Source: Diplolepis rosae (taxonomy: Eukaryota > Arthropoda > Insecta > Hymenoptera > Diplolepididae). Taken from it: a stretch of DNA of 64,000 bases. The stretch spans positions 4,195,001 to 4,259,000 of the forward strand of contig JAPYXD010000466.1 in the NCBI GenBank assembly GCA_030998225.1, in the 5' to 3' direction. The notes below the pieces were generated by a model, which worked only from the letters and a program-made list of their open reading frames with translations, was not told the DNA's origin and made no database searches. Below are positions 1-12,585 of this stretch, one piece after another. The position numbers and the translations under genes are program-made. Each line of letters begins with the position of its first letter. The first letter of the stretch is position 1.

Positions 1-180
1 TCAAGAGTTATGCCGCACACGACCTACTACAGACAGACAGACAGACAGACGCTTTCGTTAAAACCCTTTTTTCTGACTCAGGGGGTCTCAAAACGTAAAG
101 ATTTGATGAAAATTTCGAAAGTCATTTTTCACATAAAACCAATACCTTCTCATCCATGATGAGAATGTAACAACATTTCA
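1..180 (+). repeat. Dispersed repeat family A, terminal part, copy 1
   Basis: The window opens inside a repeat that carries a run of AGAC units, a block reading ctgactcaggg, and an end reading tgatgagaatgtaa. The same ~175 bases recur almost identically at about 1811-1980. Further parts of the family are at 12586-13300, 15842-16195 and 56516-56840. No coding capacity is seen. The superfamily is not recognised. Confidence 0.7.
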
Positions 181-1100
181 ATAAAATTTTATAAAATATG
201 TAATTTAAATATTTGAATATTTTATAAAATTTTATTGAAATGTTTTTTTTTTAATTTTTAGCAGCTTTTCGCCAGCAAAAGTATAAAATAAACATATATA
301 TTTTATTTATATACATATATAAATATAATTTCGATAATTTTAACAGTTTGTCTGATAAATGCCTGTTAGAAAAAATAATGCGAGATTTTAATTTTTGAAT
401 CACGCAAATTTAGTCGTTTGCTTTTTATAACCTCAAATTTTCCTTTGAATTTAATAAATATTGATCTATTTATTTAAATTTTTTCATCAACTTTGAAACA
501 TAATCTTACGTTTAATAATAGTCATACTAGTAGTTATCAAAAAGCTGTCAAATCAAAAACTTTTATTATTTTCAAGCTTGTTTTAGTTTTGATTTGTACT
601 TATTTGCCTATAATATTGCTTGCAAATTGATCAATAAGTCACTATTTAATAAGTTCACCTCTAAAAATGACTTTTATCAATTTTAACCTAAACTAGTCAA
701 TATTTCTTTGTCAAATTAATTGCAGGTTATTAGGCTAATTCAAGGAATTGATTTAACACGAAAATATTTACTAGTTTACGTTAAAATTGATAAATGTCAA
801 TTTCAGGGGTGATCTTCAGGGGTTGTTATTATCCCTTAGAAATATTTTCCGACCTTTAAAAAAAATACGGGTTGCTTACTTTTTAATACCCACCAACATA
901 TATAAATTTATTTAAATCCGAGAACCTTGAGAGTTGTAAATGTAAGCAAAAGTTTTAACAGTCTTGTCCAATAAAATATTGTACGTTTTAGAAAAAAGAA
1001 TGCGAGATTTAAATTTTCTATTTTTGGAATTTTAGTGAATTTTGTTTTTCATAACCTCAAATTTTCCTTTACACATATAAAGCATTACTGTATTTATTTA
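181..1100. other. AT-rich stretch, no gene seen
   Basis: Very AT-rich sequence without a convincing reading frame, tRNA or splice pattern. Short phrases (tcaaattttcctttgaat; cctaaactagtcaa) recur loosely within it, so it is probably old repeat debris. Confidence 0.5.
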
Positions 1101-1233
1101 CATTTCAATAGTCGGTTGTCGAAAATCCAACATTCGACACAGCGCTTGCTCGAATCGAATTCAATTCGACTCCTTTCTCAGCTGAGTCGGATCGAAAATT
1201 AGTCGGTTAAATTCGACTAATGCACATCACTGA
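1101..1233 (-). repeat. MITE-like fragment with a hAT-type end
   Basis: Read on the minus strand the right edge begins CAGTGATGTGCATTAGTCGA, which fits the CAGNGNTG end common in hAT transposons. The interior is rich in attcgact and gagtcg words in both orientations. The other end was not found, so this is a fragment or a diverged MITE. Confidence 0.4.
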
Positions 1234-1985
1234 TTTTGATCGTATTTTTTGGAATTGAAACAAGAAATATATGTTTTTTCAGAAACTGTGTGAGACAAAA
1301 TTTGTAGATCTTTTTGAAAGGAACAACTTTGTATTCTTATGTTTTTTTCGTATTTCACATATTAGTGTTCAAAAATTTAACTTTTGATTTTCAATAGCTT
1401 TTTTTTAAATTAAAAAGAAAAATATGCATCTTATGAAAAAATGTTACAATTCAAATTTGTAGGACTTTCTGTAGAAAATAATATTGTATCATAACGTTTT
1501 TTCGTATCTCGTATAATTTAACTGGAAAATGGAATTTTGTAATTGACTTTTATCGAATTTGAATATGCTGTAATATTTCTAATTTTGATTTAATCAAAAA
1601 ATGTTACCAGGATAATTTTTAGAGATTTATGAGCACTATCACAAAACAAGTATTGAAATTCTTGATTTTGTCAAAAAGTTATTTTCAAAAACACAAAAGT
1701 AGTGCTCAATCCCTCAATTTTGATTGGATGTGGCTGGTTAACGAACTTGTCCTTACTTTTTCGGCTCCGATAAAGTGTGCCAAAGCTCAATTCAATCTGA
1801 TAATTCTATCGAGAGTTATGCCGCACACGACCTACAGACAGACAGACAGGCAGACAGACACTTTCGTAAAAACCCTTTTTTCTGACTCAGGGTGTCTCAA
1901 AACGTAAAGATTTGATGAAAATTTCGAAAGTCATTTTTCACATAAAACCAGTACCTTCTCATCCATGATGAGAATGTAATAACTA
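1234..1985 (+). repeat. Dispersed repeat family A, longer copy 2
   Basis: Contains the blocks ggaattgaaac, tttcgtatctc and cacatatt, also seen at 13020-13300, followed by the AGAC-run terminal block shared with positions 1-180. A 92-codon open frame at 1629-1907 runs through the repeat and the AGAC run and is not credible as a gene. Confidence 0.6.
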
Positions 1986-2394
1986 AACGTTGAACTATTA
2001 ATCATAAACTCAAAATAATAAACTCTTACCCATATTCACGAAAATAACACTGCAGTTCACCCTCTAAGTAGAATCCCCAACAGAGCACTAAACAATATTG
2101 GAAAATTGGGAAGCACTCTAATTTCGAAATTATTTACTCTGTGAGTGACACATTGAGATATTATAGATAGAGGAGACAAGCCATGGGTTGTTGCAACGTC
2201 AGTCTGCAAACTCTGTGAGAGCGAAAGAGAGAGACGATGGGAGGTTATTTTGTCTTTGCCAACGCGTACCGCGTTAGCCTTGACGTTAGCGAGAGAAAGA
2301 CTAGCCCCCAAATCACTCTTCTGCCCGAGCTGACAGGTTTCAGGCTGGCTTGTCTCATCTATCTATAATATCTCTATGGAGCACGGTAGTATAG
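1986..2394. other. No gene seen
   Basis: Somewhat less AT-rich than its surroundings. It holds the words agaggagacaagcc and gagagcgaaagagag, but no supported gene, tRNA or repeat boundary. Confidence 0.4.
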
Positions 2395-2560
2395 ACAGCT
2401 CTGGCAACTCCCGTGGTAGGGGATGTTCCCTTTTTGTAGTCGGAATGTTTCATATTTTCGCCATGGAGAGCGCTAGTATCGAGTAGTGGCCCGAATACCG
2501 CACTATAGCATATATGTATATAGAAATACCCAGAACGTAGTCAGCTGTGAAACGAATTTC
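2395..2560 (+). repeat. Dispersed repeat B, copy 1
   Basis: About 145 bases match 42435-42575 in the same orientation at roughly 90 percent by eye, including ctggcaactcccgtggt, gatgttccctt and gtatcgagtagtggcccgaa. Non-coding; class unknown. Confidence 0.6.
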
Positions 2561-3279
2561 TTGAATTGCGCTTTTACTATTCGACTGATGTAATTCTTTC
2601 AATTTTGAATTTGTTATTAAGGGCTGTGGAGGGTTGCCATCGAAAGTACTACAATTTCCAAGCGTTGGAGGTTTCAAAATGCTAAAGGCAGCTAATATCT
2701 TGTATATTTGCAAGAAGGTTGGTGTACAAGGATGGTCATTTGTTCCTCCAGCTAATCTGATAGTGCCAAAAAATCTCTAAACAAAAGGAAAGGAACAAAA
2801 AATTAGTGAAACTTTTATACAGTATTAATAATATTCCATTCGAAATCTCATACTGAATAAAATATTTTTGTCTTGTTCAGTTAAATTTTCTGAAATTAAG
2901 GAAGCTAAAGAAATACTAAATGGATTTTGAATGCAACATCAACGACACTATATTTCTTATACAAATCCATTTTGTAAAAAAATATAAAAGTGCTTTCTTC
3001 GATATTTATATTTCACTGGAAGAATTCGGATGAAATGGAATGGATTGAAGGGATATAAAGATAAATTTTGGAATTAAATAAATACCGTGATGATTAATAT
3101 GAACGTATCTGGAAATAAAATATTAGACCAGATTTTATTTTTTCTAATAAGAGTATAAATTAGGTACCGCACACAAATAGTTAGTGCCATTATTTACAAC
3201 ATGCACGCACACTTTTTCAATATCACTTGTGAAGACAACAGATTCTTGACGCAAAAAATGACGTTAAAAACTATCCCAA
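2561..3279. other. No gene seen
   Basis: AT-rich sequence with short open frames only. No repeat partner was recognised elsewhere in the window. Confidence 0.4.
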
Positions 3280-3345
3280 TTCTTGACGTCGTTTTTTACG
3301 TCATTTTTGACGACGTTTTTTACGTCATTTTTTACGTCAAGTACA
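3280..3345. repeat. Short ACGTCA-rich tandem stretch
   Basis: Five to six spaced copies of a TTTTACGTCA or TTTGACG word lie within about 65 bases. ACGTCA resembles the core of CRE-type sites, but the regular spacing with T-runs suggests a degenerate minisatellite rather than a regulatory cluster. Confidence 0.45.
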
Positions 3346-3760
3346 AAACAAAATATTTATTTTTCATTTCATTCGTTTGAAGCTGGAAAATAAAAATGGA
3401 AAATACTTCTATTTAGAAGCTTAAGCTTTTTATTTATTTTTAAATATATTTTTAGTTATATGGGGATAACATAAAAAAAATTTTGTTCAGGGTCTCAAGA
3501 ATTCTTCATGCGTATCCACAGTATATATTTTACGAAGTTTAATGTGTTCTTTTTTTATTTTGTATTAATTGATTTATGCAAAATATGTATTTTATGTCCT
3601 AGAATCATTTTAGGAACATTTTTTCATTTCATATTGTTCAGAAACTAAATTATTTAAAATTTTTTAAATATTTGTTTATTAGTATAATGCTTTTGTAGAG
3701 CGTGCCGCGTGCAGAGCCGCTTTGGTGAGAAAACTTCGCACATAGAAACTACAATCACTA
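3346..3760 (+). repeat. Dispersed repeat C, copy 1 (empty site for the solo LTR)
   Basis: About 400 bases match 40034-40735 in the same orientation (tttttcatttcattc, aagcttaagc, gggtctcaagaattcttc, gtgccgcgtgcag). This copy is uninterrupted at gtagagcgtgccgcg, the point at which the other copy carries a solo LTR. Non-coding. Confidence 0.75.
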
Positions 3761-4759
3761 AGGAACCGCCATTTTGTTTTTAGTCGAACAGGGCTGTCCG
3801 TAGTGTGATCGAGTTTTCCATGGAGACTAGATATAAGGAGACCAATCTCCATATATCCATTCCCGAAATGAAGTTCTGCCAAGTACATAGTTACAAAACT
3901 TCCCGATGAGGGCACGTTTGTTCCCTGGGTGCAAAATGGCGACGTCTAATACACGATACTTATAAACCGTGGATGCCGCCATTTTGCACTCAGGGAACAC
4001 ACGTGCCCTCATCGGGAAGTTTCCTAACTAAGTACTTGGCAGTGTAACAGTAGGGCTTTGAGGTTCTAATACCCTTTTCTCAATTACGCTTCTTACGTAA
4101 CTCCGTTACGTATATATATATATAATATATATTATCGAAATTCAAATATTAAATATTATTCTTATTCTAAATAATTACTTTACATACATATGCTATGGTT
4201 CTAAATAAGTAAGGAAAATACGTTAAGGAAACAGCCTTTATTCTACCTCTCTTTATCTTGAATTAGATACGGTACAAATATTAGTTTAGAAACGTGGAAT
4301 ATAATTCAAATAGAAAGATTAGGGTTAAATTGTTCATACCAAATGTCCATGCCAAATGTTATCCTCAGAAAGAAATGTGTCTAGTATTTATATAGATATC
4401 TTTACCCTCTAAGTTTTTAAAAGGAAAGCAAACTAAACTCTAAAATGGGAATTTATAGCACAATTACTGTTCAGCACTTAGACGTATGTTTTTTCCAACC
4501 CATCGTAGAACAATAAACCTAATCCATAGTGTCCGAAGGATGACAGGGTTCGCGCGACATATTGAACCCAGATGTATTTTATGATTTATGTAGTCCACTC
4601 CAGGAAATTCCCATCGTAAAGGTAGTAGTTAGTGCGTGGGAGTACGAAATGAAGACGATTGGATAGGTCAAGATAGGGCGTACCTTAGATATCGCTGCAA
4701 GAGGGGAGCCGGAATAATATGGACATTACAGGCAGACCTTCATTTCGTGTTTTGTGAAG
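3761..4759. other. Repeat debris, no gene seen
   Basis: Contains the small foldback at 3877-4041. The block at about 3809-3840 (ccatggagactagat) pairs with the inverse at 5524-5555. The remainder is AT-rich with no supported gene. Confidence 0.4.
3877..4041. repeat. Foldback MITE, ~65-bp arms
   Basis: An inverted repeat: the left arm starts tgccaagtac and includes aacttcccgatgagggcac; the right arm is its near-perfect reverse complement, ending gtacttggca. The loop is about 35-40 bases. There is no coding capacity and no clear target duplication. Confidence 0.75.
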
Positions 4760-5560
4760 TACGCCCATCAAAGATTGGTCTCTTTCAGAAAGGAATAATA
4801 AGGAGACCAAACTGCCATGAGAAACTTTTCCGAATCTGGCAGGAGCAACGGCATGGTAAGTGCTCGGCTTGTAAGTTGGAAGTAGTGGAAAGGAGTGCGC
4901 AGTTGTCCTCTTCTTACTCACGGGAAAATGTGCGAGTGAGACGAACTTGTCAAATTGATCTAAGCCAGAGACGTTATGCAACTCAGTACGCGACACGACA
5001 TTGCTAAGATAAAAATTTATCATATTAAATGCATTATATCATATTACATGCGATCTTCAAAATCTTGAAAATTTCTCGGATTAAATTCCCTCACCTTTAA
5101 TGGGAAAAACTATTTAACATTATTTAACACACGATTTACGAAGTAATAACAAATACCATAATTTCAATTTCAAGATTTACAATCTTATATTCGATATATA
5201 CTTACCACTTTTATAATGCACTCCTTTAGCTTTATAGGAGTCCTGAGATAATCTTTTTTTCTTTTTAAACTAAATTGAAATTGAGCAAATATTTGCCGCT
5301 TGCAAATGATCAAAAAATCAATCAACATAACCACTCTGGCTTAGATTAATTTGACAATTTGACAAATTCGTCTCACTCGCACATTTTCTCGTAAGTAAGA
5401 AGAGGACAACTGCGCACTTGCGCACTCCTTTCCACTACTTCCAACTTATAAGCCGGCACTTACCGTGCCGTTGCTCCTGTCAAGTCGCTTACATGGAGAT
5501 AGGTCTCCTTATTATTCCTTCGTGGTCTCCTTAAATCTAGTCTCCATGGAATTTTCTATG
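4760..5560. repeat. Large foldback element, arms ~130-150 bp or more
   Basis: The block at about 4846-4978 (ggaagtagtggaaaggagtg; actcacgggaaaatgtgcgagtg) recurs as its inverse at about 5333-5480. The pairing continues outward more weakly to ggagacca/tggtctcc. The 123- and 112-codon open frames on opposite strands here are products of the palindrome, not genes. Confidence 0.65.
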
Positions 5561-5789
5561 GAAAATAAAAGGATGACCGAAACAAACAACAGATGGGCGT
5601 GTGCTGTGTGTCGAGACAACTGTGGAAGATTAGCTATCCTATCTGCTCGCTAGGTAGTAGTGACCATCAAATAAATCCCGAACGCATAAATAAAGAAAAT
5701 ATAATGCATATTTCTTCGTTATAATAAAGAGTAGAATAAAAAATACATTTATGATAACATCAATAACATTCTTTTTAATAAAATTCAGA

Positions 5790-6975
5790 ATTAATTAAAC
5801 CAAACTCGATCTGATTAAAATAGATGATAATGTCTTTATAAAAAGTCACTAGATTTAAGGTTATGAGCGAAACATCATCATTAATTGGAACAAACTGGAT
5901 CCTTATTGAACAGATGGTAATGTTTTTATATGAAATTAGTAGTTTTAGGTTATGTGTGGAAAATCATCATTAATTGGACTAAACTTGATATGATTAAAAC
6001 AGATGATAATGTTATTATAAAAAGTCACTAGATTTAAGGTTATGAGCGAAAAATCATCATTAATTGGACCAAACTCGACCCTAATTGAACAGATGGTAAA
6101 GTTTTTATATAAAATTTGTACTTTTTGTTTATGTGCGGAAAATCATCATCAATTGGACCAAACTTGATATGATTAAAACAGATGATAATTTTTTTATAAA
6201 AAACCACTAGATTTGAGGTTATGTGCGGAAAATCATCATTAATTAGACCAAACTCGATCCTAATTAAACAGATAGTAATGTTTTTATAAAAATTCACTAG
6301 ATTTAAGGTTATGTGCGGAAAGACATCATTAATTAGACCAAACTCGATCCTAATTAAACAGATAGTAATGTTTTTACAAAAAATCACCAGATTTAAGGTA
6401 ATGTGTGGAAAATCATCATTAATTGGACCAAAGTCGATCCTAATTGAACAGATGGTAATGTTTTTATATAAAATTGGTAGTTTTTAGGTTATGTGCGGAA
6501 AATCATCATTAATTGGACCAAACTTGATATGATTAAAATAGAAGGTGATTTTTGTTATATAAAATTATTAGTATTCAGATTATGTGCGAAAAATCATCAT
6601 TAATTGGACCAAACTCGATCCTAATTAAACAAATGGTAATGTCTTTATAAAAAATCACTAGATTTAAGGTTATGTGTGGAAAATCATAATTAATTGGACC
6701 AAACTTCAAATGATTAAAACAGATGGTAATATTTTTATAAAAAGTCACTAGATTTAAGGTTATGTGCGGAAAATCATCATTAATTAGACCAAACTCGATC
6801 CTAATTAAACAAATAGTAATGTTTTTACAAAAAATCACTAGATTTAAGGTAATGTGTGGAAAATCATCATTAATTGGACTAAACTCGATCCTAATTAAAC
6901 AGATGGTAATGTCTTTATAAAAAGTCACTAGATTTAAGGTTATGTGTGGAAAATCATCATTAATTGGACCAAAAA
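5790..6975. repeat. 90-bp satellite array, about 13 units
   Basis: Units recur every 90 bases: atgtgcggaa falls at 6221, 6311, 6401 (atgtgtggaa) and 6491, then at a 91-base step. A unit reads roughly catcattaattggaccaaac, then a gatcctaattaaacagatgg block, a T-run, and a cactagatttaaggttatg block. Units differ by about 5-15 percent. Because 90 is divisible by three, the minus strand stays open over several units and would encode a 30-residue repeat with NDDFPHI and NITICLIRIE words; 181- and 115-codon frames result. The array abuts the Gypsy element that starts at about 6980, where a gag gene and 5' LTR would be expected. Confidence 0.9.
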
Positions 6976-7061
6976 CAGCAACAACAACAAGAATTTGATA
7001 AACAGGAAAACTCCAATGCCCTTCCCAGAACGGGTGCACAAAGGAGGGCTTAAATGAATAA

Positions 7062-10000
7062 TTGAATGCACCTAACTTTATTGAAAATAAAACAGAAAAA
7101 GTCAATTTAAGTACAAGCAATACAATTCCTCATATAATTTTATCAGCTGAAGGATTGAAAAATCCTATACACATGATGATAGATACAGGAGCCGGATCAA
7201 ATTTAATCAAACAACAAGCAGTCAAAACAAATGTAAAAATAAATAAATTTGAATGTCTAAAGCTAACAGGTATAAATGAACACCCTGTATTTACACTTGG
7301 CCAAATAACAATCAATATTTTTGGCTACTTGACTACCCTCAACATAATACCGAACGAAGTACCTATTGAACATGATGGTATATTAGGTACAGAGTTTTTC
7401 AGAAACAATAACGCAAAAATTAATTATGCAGAAAAACAGCTTGAAATAAATGACAAAATTTACCCATTCGAAATGCAAGAAACTATATTGGTACCAGCAA
7501 GAACAATTTCAGATTTTTACGTAAGAATTAAAAACAGTGAACAAAAACAGGGATTCATTCCACAGTTACATCTATGTAATGGAGTTTATTTAGGAAATGC
7601 AATTGTCTCTAATAACAACAATAAAGCGTACATGAAAATATTCAATACAAACACACAACCTCAAAAGTTAATCATACCAACTGTTGAACTAATTGATTTT
7701 GAAGAAGTGTCAATACACGAAGAAAAGGAAACCAACACAAAAACAAATTTAGAAGACAGAAAAGAATTTAATTTTTCACAACAAATTTTCAATGATTTTG
7801 TTAATCAGATTCCAAAAATAAATGATTATGATCAATCATTTAACATTTCAAATAAAAATCGGGAAAATTCCATGAAAGAATTATTAAGATTAGATCATTT
7901 AAATCAAGAAGAAAAGCAACATGTTGAAAATTCAATCCAAAAATATGCAGATCGTTTTCATATACCAGGAGAAACCTTAGGAGCAACAACTGTCTTACAA
8001 CATAACATTCCGACAACAGATGATCAGCCTATATTTTCAAAACAATATAGATTCCCTCCAGTACATAAAGAAGAAATTTCACGACAAGTAAATGAGCTGA
8101 TCAATAATAAAATTATCAAACCTTCACAATCACCATATAACACACCTGTTTGGATAGTACCTAAAAAATTGGACTCACATGGAAATAGAAAATGGTGAAT
8201 GGTACTTGATTTTCGCAAACTCAATGAAAAAACGATTGGAGATTCTTACCCTTTACCGAATATTATTGATATTTTAGACCAATTAGGATCAGCACAATAT
8301 TTTTCTGTATTTGATCTTGCTTCAGGATTTCATCAAATAAAAATGAGTCCAGAAGATTCTCATAAGACCGCTTTTTCAACCCCCCATGGCCATTATGAAT
8401 TCGACCGTATGCCATTTGGTTTGAAAAATGCACCAGCTACTTTTCAGCGATTAATGGATTTAGTTTTAACAGGACTTCAAGAAACCGAATTATTTGTCTA
8501 CCTAGATGACATCGTTTTATATGCAAATTCCTTAGAAGAACACGACGAAAAATTTAACAAACTGATGGAAAGACTGAGCGCAGCAAATCTTAAATTACAA
8601 CCAGATAAATGTGAATTTTTACGTCCAGAAGTTGCATACTTAGGACACATAATAGACAAAGACCCTAAGAAAATAGAAGCAGTAAAAAGTTTTCCAACTC
8701 CCAAAAACCCTAAAAATATTAAACAATTTTTAGGACTAGCTGGATATTACAGAAGATTCATTGATAGACTCTCTAAAATTGCAACACCCTTGAACCAACT
8801 TTTTAAGAAAGATGTAAAATTCAATTGGTCAGAAAAGCAACAACAAGCTATTGAACTTCTAAAGGAAAAATTGTGTGAAGAACCCCTTTTACAAAGACCA
8901 GACTTCTCACAACCTTTTATTTTAACAACTGATGCGTCGGGATTCGCTATAGGAGGAATACTTTCTCAAGGTAAAATAGGTAAAGATAAACCTATAGCTT
9001 ACACTTCTAGATCATTGAATGATTGTGAAAGAAAATATGATACATATGAAAAAGAAGCATTAGCAATTATTTATTGTGTAACATATTTTCGCCCTTACTT
9101 ATATGGACGAAAATTTACCTTAGTCACAGACCATAAACCATTAGTATGGTTTCAAAACTCGAAAGATCCTTGCTCACGAGTAACTAGGTGGAAACTAAAA
9201 CTGGCAGAATATGATTTTGATGTTGCATACAAAGCAGGTAAAACTAATGTGAATGCAGACGCTTTATCTAGAAACCCGATTGATTTAGATGATATTGGAA
9301 ATGATGATATAAATACTAAGGGTAATATTGAAAAAAATTTTATTGAACAAGGAAATGCAAAATGCATAGCTGATCTTAAATGTAAGAAAAAGGTACCAGA
9401 AACAAATCTTACGTGCTATGGAAAAATAGAGTATGATGTAATTAAAGGAAATATTGAAGAAAATAATTTTAAGGAATCCAAACAATTTACGAACAGGAAG
9501 AACGTATCTAAAAATAAGAATAATCGAAGAAATTATGATGGATTAAAAAATAAGGCTATTGAAGACGAAGATGCTGATTATAGTTATTTAAGAGGAAACG
9601 GAGATATACTGATAAATGATGGAAATTTAATTAAGAATATGAAAAATAAGGAACAAAACGATGACATAAATAATGAAGATATTGAGAAACAAAAAATTTA
9701 TGAAAATTATGAAGAAATTAAGCAATTAAGCGAAGGAACGTTATTTGAAAATATTAATAAACACTATTATGATGATTTTAATGAAGGAAAAATTGATGGA
9801 AACGACACTGAAAAAATTAAACATTATTAAAAGAAGAATACTTATTAAAAAATGATGACAATGATGGAAAAAGTTGTATTGAATTAGATTTTAAGAATAC
9901 AAAAAAAGAAGCAATATACGAAAACAATGAACAAACTACTGAACAACTGGACGAGGAATTTAATATAATTAATAAAAGGTTAATTAATGTAATAATGAAT

Positions 10001-12103
10001 AAAATGAAAAATAAGGAAAATGAAATCGCTTTTTGCAAGTCAATTAATGAAGGAAATATTTCGGAAATATTTGTTTCACAATTTTTAAAATGCGTTATGG
10101 ACTCAATTCCAACTTTACTAGAAAATAAAAAAGAATGTTATGCTATGCAAACAAGGGGTCAGTTAAAAAATTTGAGAAATATGAATATGGATAAAAATGA
10201 AGATACTAATGAAAATAAGCTACTAAGAAATGTTGAAATAATGAATAAGGTACAAAAGAAACGTGGAAGGCCACGAAAGATTATTCAAGAAGTAAAATTA
10301 CAGGAACCAATTAATAAAAGAGGTAGACCCAGAAAAGTTATAAATGAATCACCTGAGAATGTTCAAAAACGTAAATTTCTAGAATCAGAAGACGAATCAA
10401 ATTCTGACTTATCAAGTGAAAACGAAGAAGAAATCCAGAAAAACTTTCAAAATGTAGAACAAGGAAACGAAAACCAACAACCGGATATACTAGAAATAGA
10501 GAATTCTGAAAACTCTGACGAAGACGATTTTACAGACGAAAGGCCACCCCCAGAGCCACCCCCTGATCAACCTTCAACATCCAGATTGCCTAGGACACAG
10601 AAAAATATAGTTGAATGCCGAGACCAATTAACAATGAGAAAAGATAATTATGCGTATTTTGTAAGCAATAAAGGAGAACCTCGCGATGTAGGCTCTAAAC
10701 TTTTAGAAAAACGTGGAAAATTACCTAACTTTAAAAATTTACAGAAAGGAATAGTCCAAATATTACGCAAGGGAAATCAATACCATTTTGTACTTCCAAT
10801 AGAAGACAAATTTAAGGCAAGTCTAGGAGAAACGACTAAAGATATTAAACTAGCGATTTATTCTCTTCACTCCATGGTAAAAGAATTAAATATTAAATCA
10901 ATTAGTATTGCGAAATCACCACACATTAACAATGTCTTGTGGGAAGAAATTTTGGCTACATTAAAAATAGCAATTTTTGGATTCTACGATTAAAATAATA
11001 ATTTGTAATGGAATCACACAATACCCTACAAAAGAGCAGAGAAATCAATTAATTGAAGAAGCTCATTCATCTGCAATTGGAGGACATAAAGGAGTAACAA
11101 AAACTTATAATAGAATCAGACAAAGATACTATTGGGAAAATATGAAATTGGACATACAAAAATATATACAACTCTGTTTACAATGTCAGCTTAAAAAACT
11201 TGTTCGGGTCAAAACAAAAAACCCTATGATAATTACCGATACCCCAGGAACAGCATTTGAGAAAATTTCAATGGATATTGTTGGAAAGTTACCAACAACT
11301 TCATCACAAAATCAATATATACTTACTATTCAAGATAATTTTACTAAATACTCTAGCAATCCCACTCCCAAATCACCAAGCGGAAACAATAGCAGACGCT
11401 TTTGTAAAAAAAATTTATCTGCATATATGGATCACCAAAAGCGGTTTTAACAGACCAAGGAGCAGATTTTCTAAGCAATTTAATCAGAAAAATGGCAAAA
11501 CGATTTCGAATACGTCAGTTTAAGACTACTGCTTATCACCCCCAATCAAATGGATCCTTGGAAAGATCCCATCACGTTCTTAAAGAATATCTTAAACAAT
11601 TTAGCGAAAATAATACAGAATGGGATGACTGGATTGAATTAGCAATGTTTTCATATAACACAAGTGTTCATGAAGGAACGAAATGCACACCTTATGAATT
11701 AGTTTTTGGAATATTAGCGCGTTTACCATCTGGCGATCCTCTACCAGAACATGAAAAAATAGAAACTTACGATATGTACTTGACAAAATTAATTACAAAA
11801 TTACATGAAATGCGTGGAATAGCAAGACAAAATTTAATTGCAGCTAAAGAAAAGTCAAAAGAGTATTACGATAGAAAAATTAATCCCCAAAATTTTAAAA
11901 TCGGAGATAATGTATTTTTACTAGAAGGAGGAGAACTAAAGAAATTCGAAAACCAATATTCAGGACCATACGAAGTACTTGAAATATTAGGCAAAGGAAA
12001 CATAAAAATTTCAGTTAAAAATAAACCTAAAATCGTTAATATTAATAGACTTAGACTTTCATATATAACCCCATCAGCAACCAATCAGAGGAGAAAGAAT
12101 TAA
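7062..12103 (+). pseudogene. pol: Gypsy-type LTR element pol (protease-RT-RNase H-linker-integrase), inactive
   Basis: A Ty3/Gypsy-like polyprotein that would have supplied protease, reverse transcriptase, RNase H and integrase. Seen in order: aspartic protease (DTGAGSNLI near 7180), RT with SPYNTPVWIV, FDLASGFHQI and YLDDIVLYA (about 8100-8700), RNase H (TTDASGFAIGG, TDHKPLVWF, NADALS; about 8925-9280), a long K/N/D/E-rich linker (9290-10990), then integrase with HX6H and CX2C zinc residues (about 11060-11190), catalytic Asp in SMDIVG and TDQGADF, and Glu in NGSLERS. Breaks: an in-frame TGA at 8196-8198 in the RT and single-base frameshifts near 9829, 10976, 11353 and 11406. Gag and the 5' LTR are absent; the satellite array stands there instead. 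A polypurine tract and LTR start at 13603-13614 probably belong to it. Confidence 0.9.
9290..10990 (+). other. Extended RNase H-integrase linker with two AT-hook-like motifs
   Basis: The section of the Gypsy pol between RNase H and integrase runs about 550 codons, far more than the short spacer usual in Gypsy elements. It begins as an N/K/D/E-rich low-complexity stretch. It then holds KKRGRPRKI and NKRGRPRKV (AT-hook-like, about 10255-10345), an acidic serine-rich block, a proline block (PPPEPPPDQP), and a conserved piece around ECRDQLTMRKDNY. The last two parts recur in the deleted copy at 24640-24770, so they belong to the family. Role unknown; DNA or chromatin targeting is a guess from the AT-hook look. 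Confidence 0.65.
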
Positions 12104-12585
12104 AATTAAATAAAAATGATTACAGATAACAATGGAACAAAAACATCGCAAACGCATTGACTTATTGTGTGATTTAATCGTTCGCCAAGTTGATATAAAG
12201 GCATTATGAGCTTTGTTAAGCGATTATGGAGATTTGGAAACACAAAGAATTTTTACGTCCAAAAATGATACCTTTATACAAAATATGTAAAAACCCAACT
12301 AATATCTCAAACAATTGTTCAAAGAAATCAACGAAAAAAAACTACAATTATCAAAAAATTTTTCAACTTTTTCTCATAAACGAGGTTTGATCTGTAAACC
12401 TTTGTCCCATCTAACAAATAACTCTTCTTTCAGGTCAAATACTAATAGTCTTTGTTCTCTTTTCTAGGAAACAGTCATTCAAGAAGCATTTTGTCCGAAA
12501 GACATTTTATTCATTTCATAATTAAAGTCCATTATTTGTCCCAAATTTTTCACAAGTCAATTTTTATGATTACCATATAAAAAAA
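12104..12585. other. Gypsy 3' region, no gene seen
   Basis: Follows the integrase stop. It has short degenerate open frames and no env-like hydrophobic segment. It is probably the untranslated 3' part of the Gypsy element, later split from its LTR by the repeat starting near 12586. Confidence 0.45.

Noticed and set aside
4636..5023. Opposing 123- and 112-codon frames as genes
   Set aside because: They lie on both strands of a foldback arm and have no recognisable domain or splice context.
5790..6975. CRISPR-like array
   Set aside because: The units are contiguous 90-bp tandem repeats without unique spacers, in a eukaryotic context.
6040..7120. Minus-strand frames of 115 and 181 codons as genes
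   Set aside because: They translate the 90-bp satellite and run into the start of the Gypsy element; the repeats explain the open frames.
8196..8198. Programmed stop-codon readthrough in Gypsy pol
   Set aside because: The TGA lies within the RT domain, not between gag and pol, and four further frameshifts show general decay.
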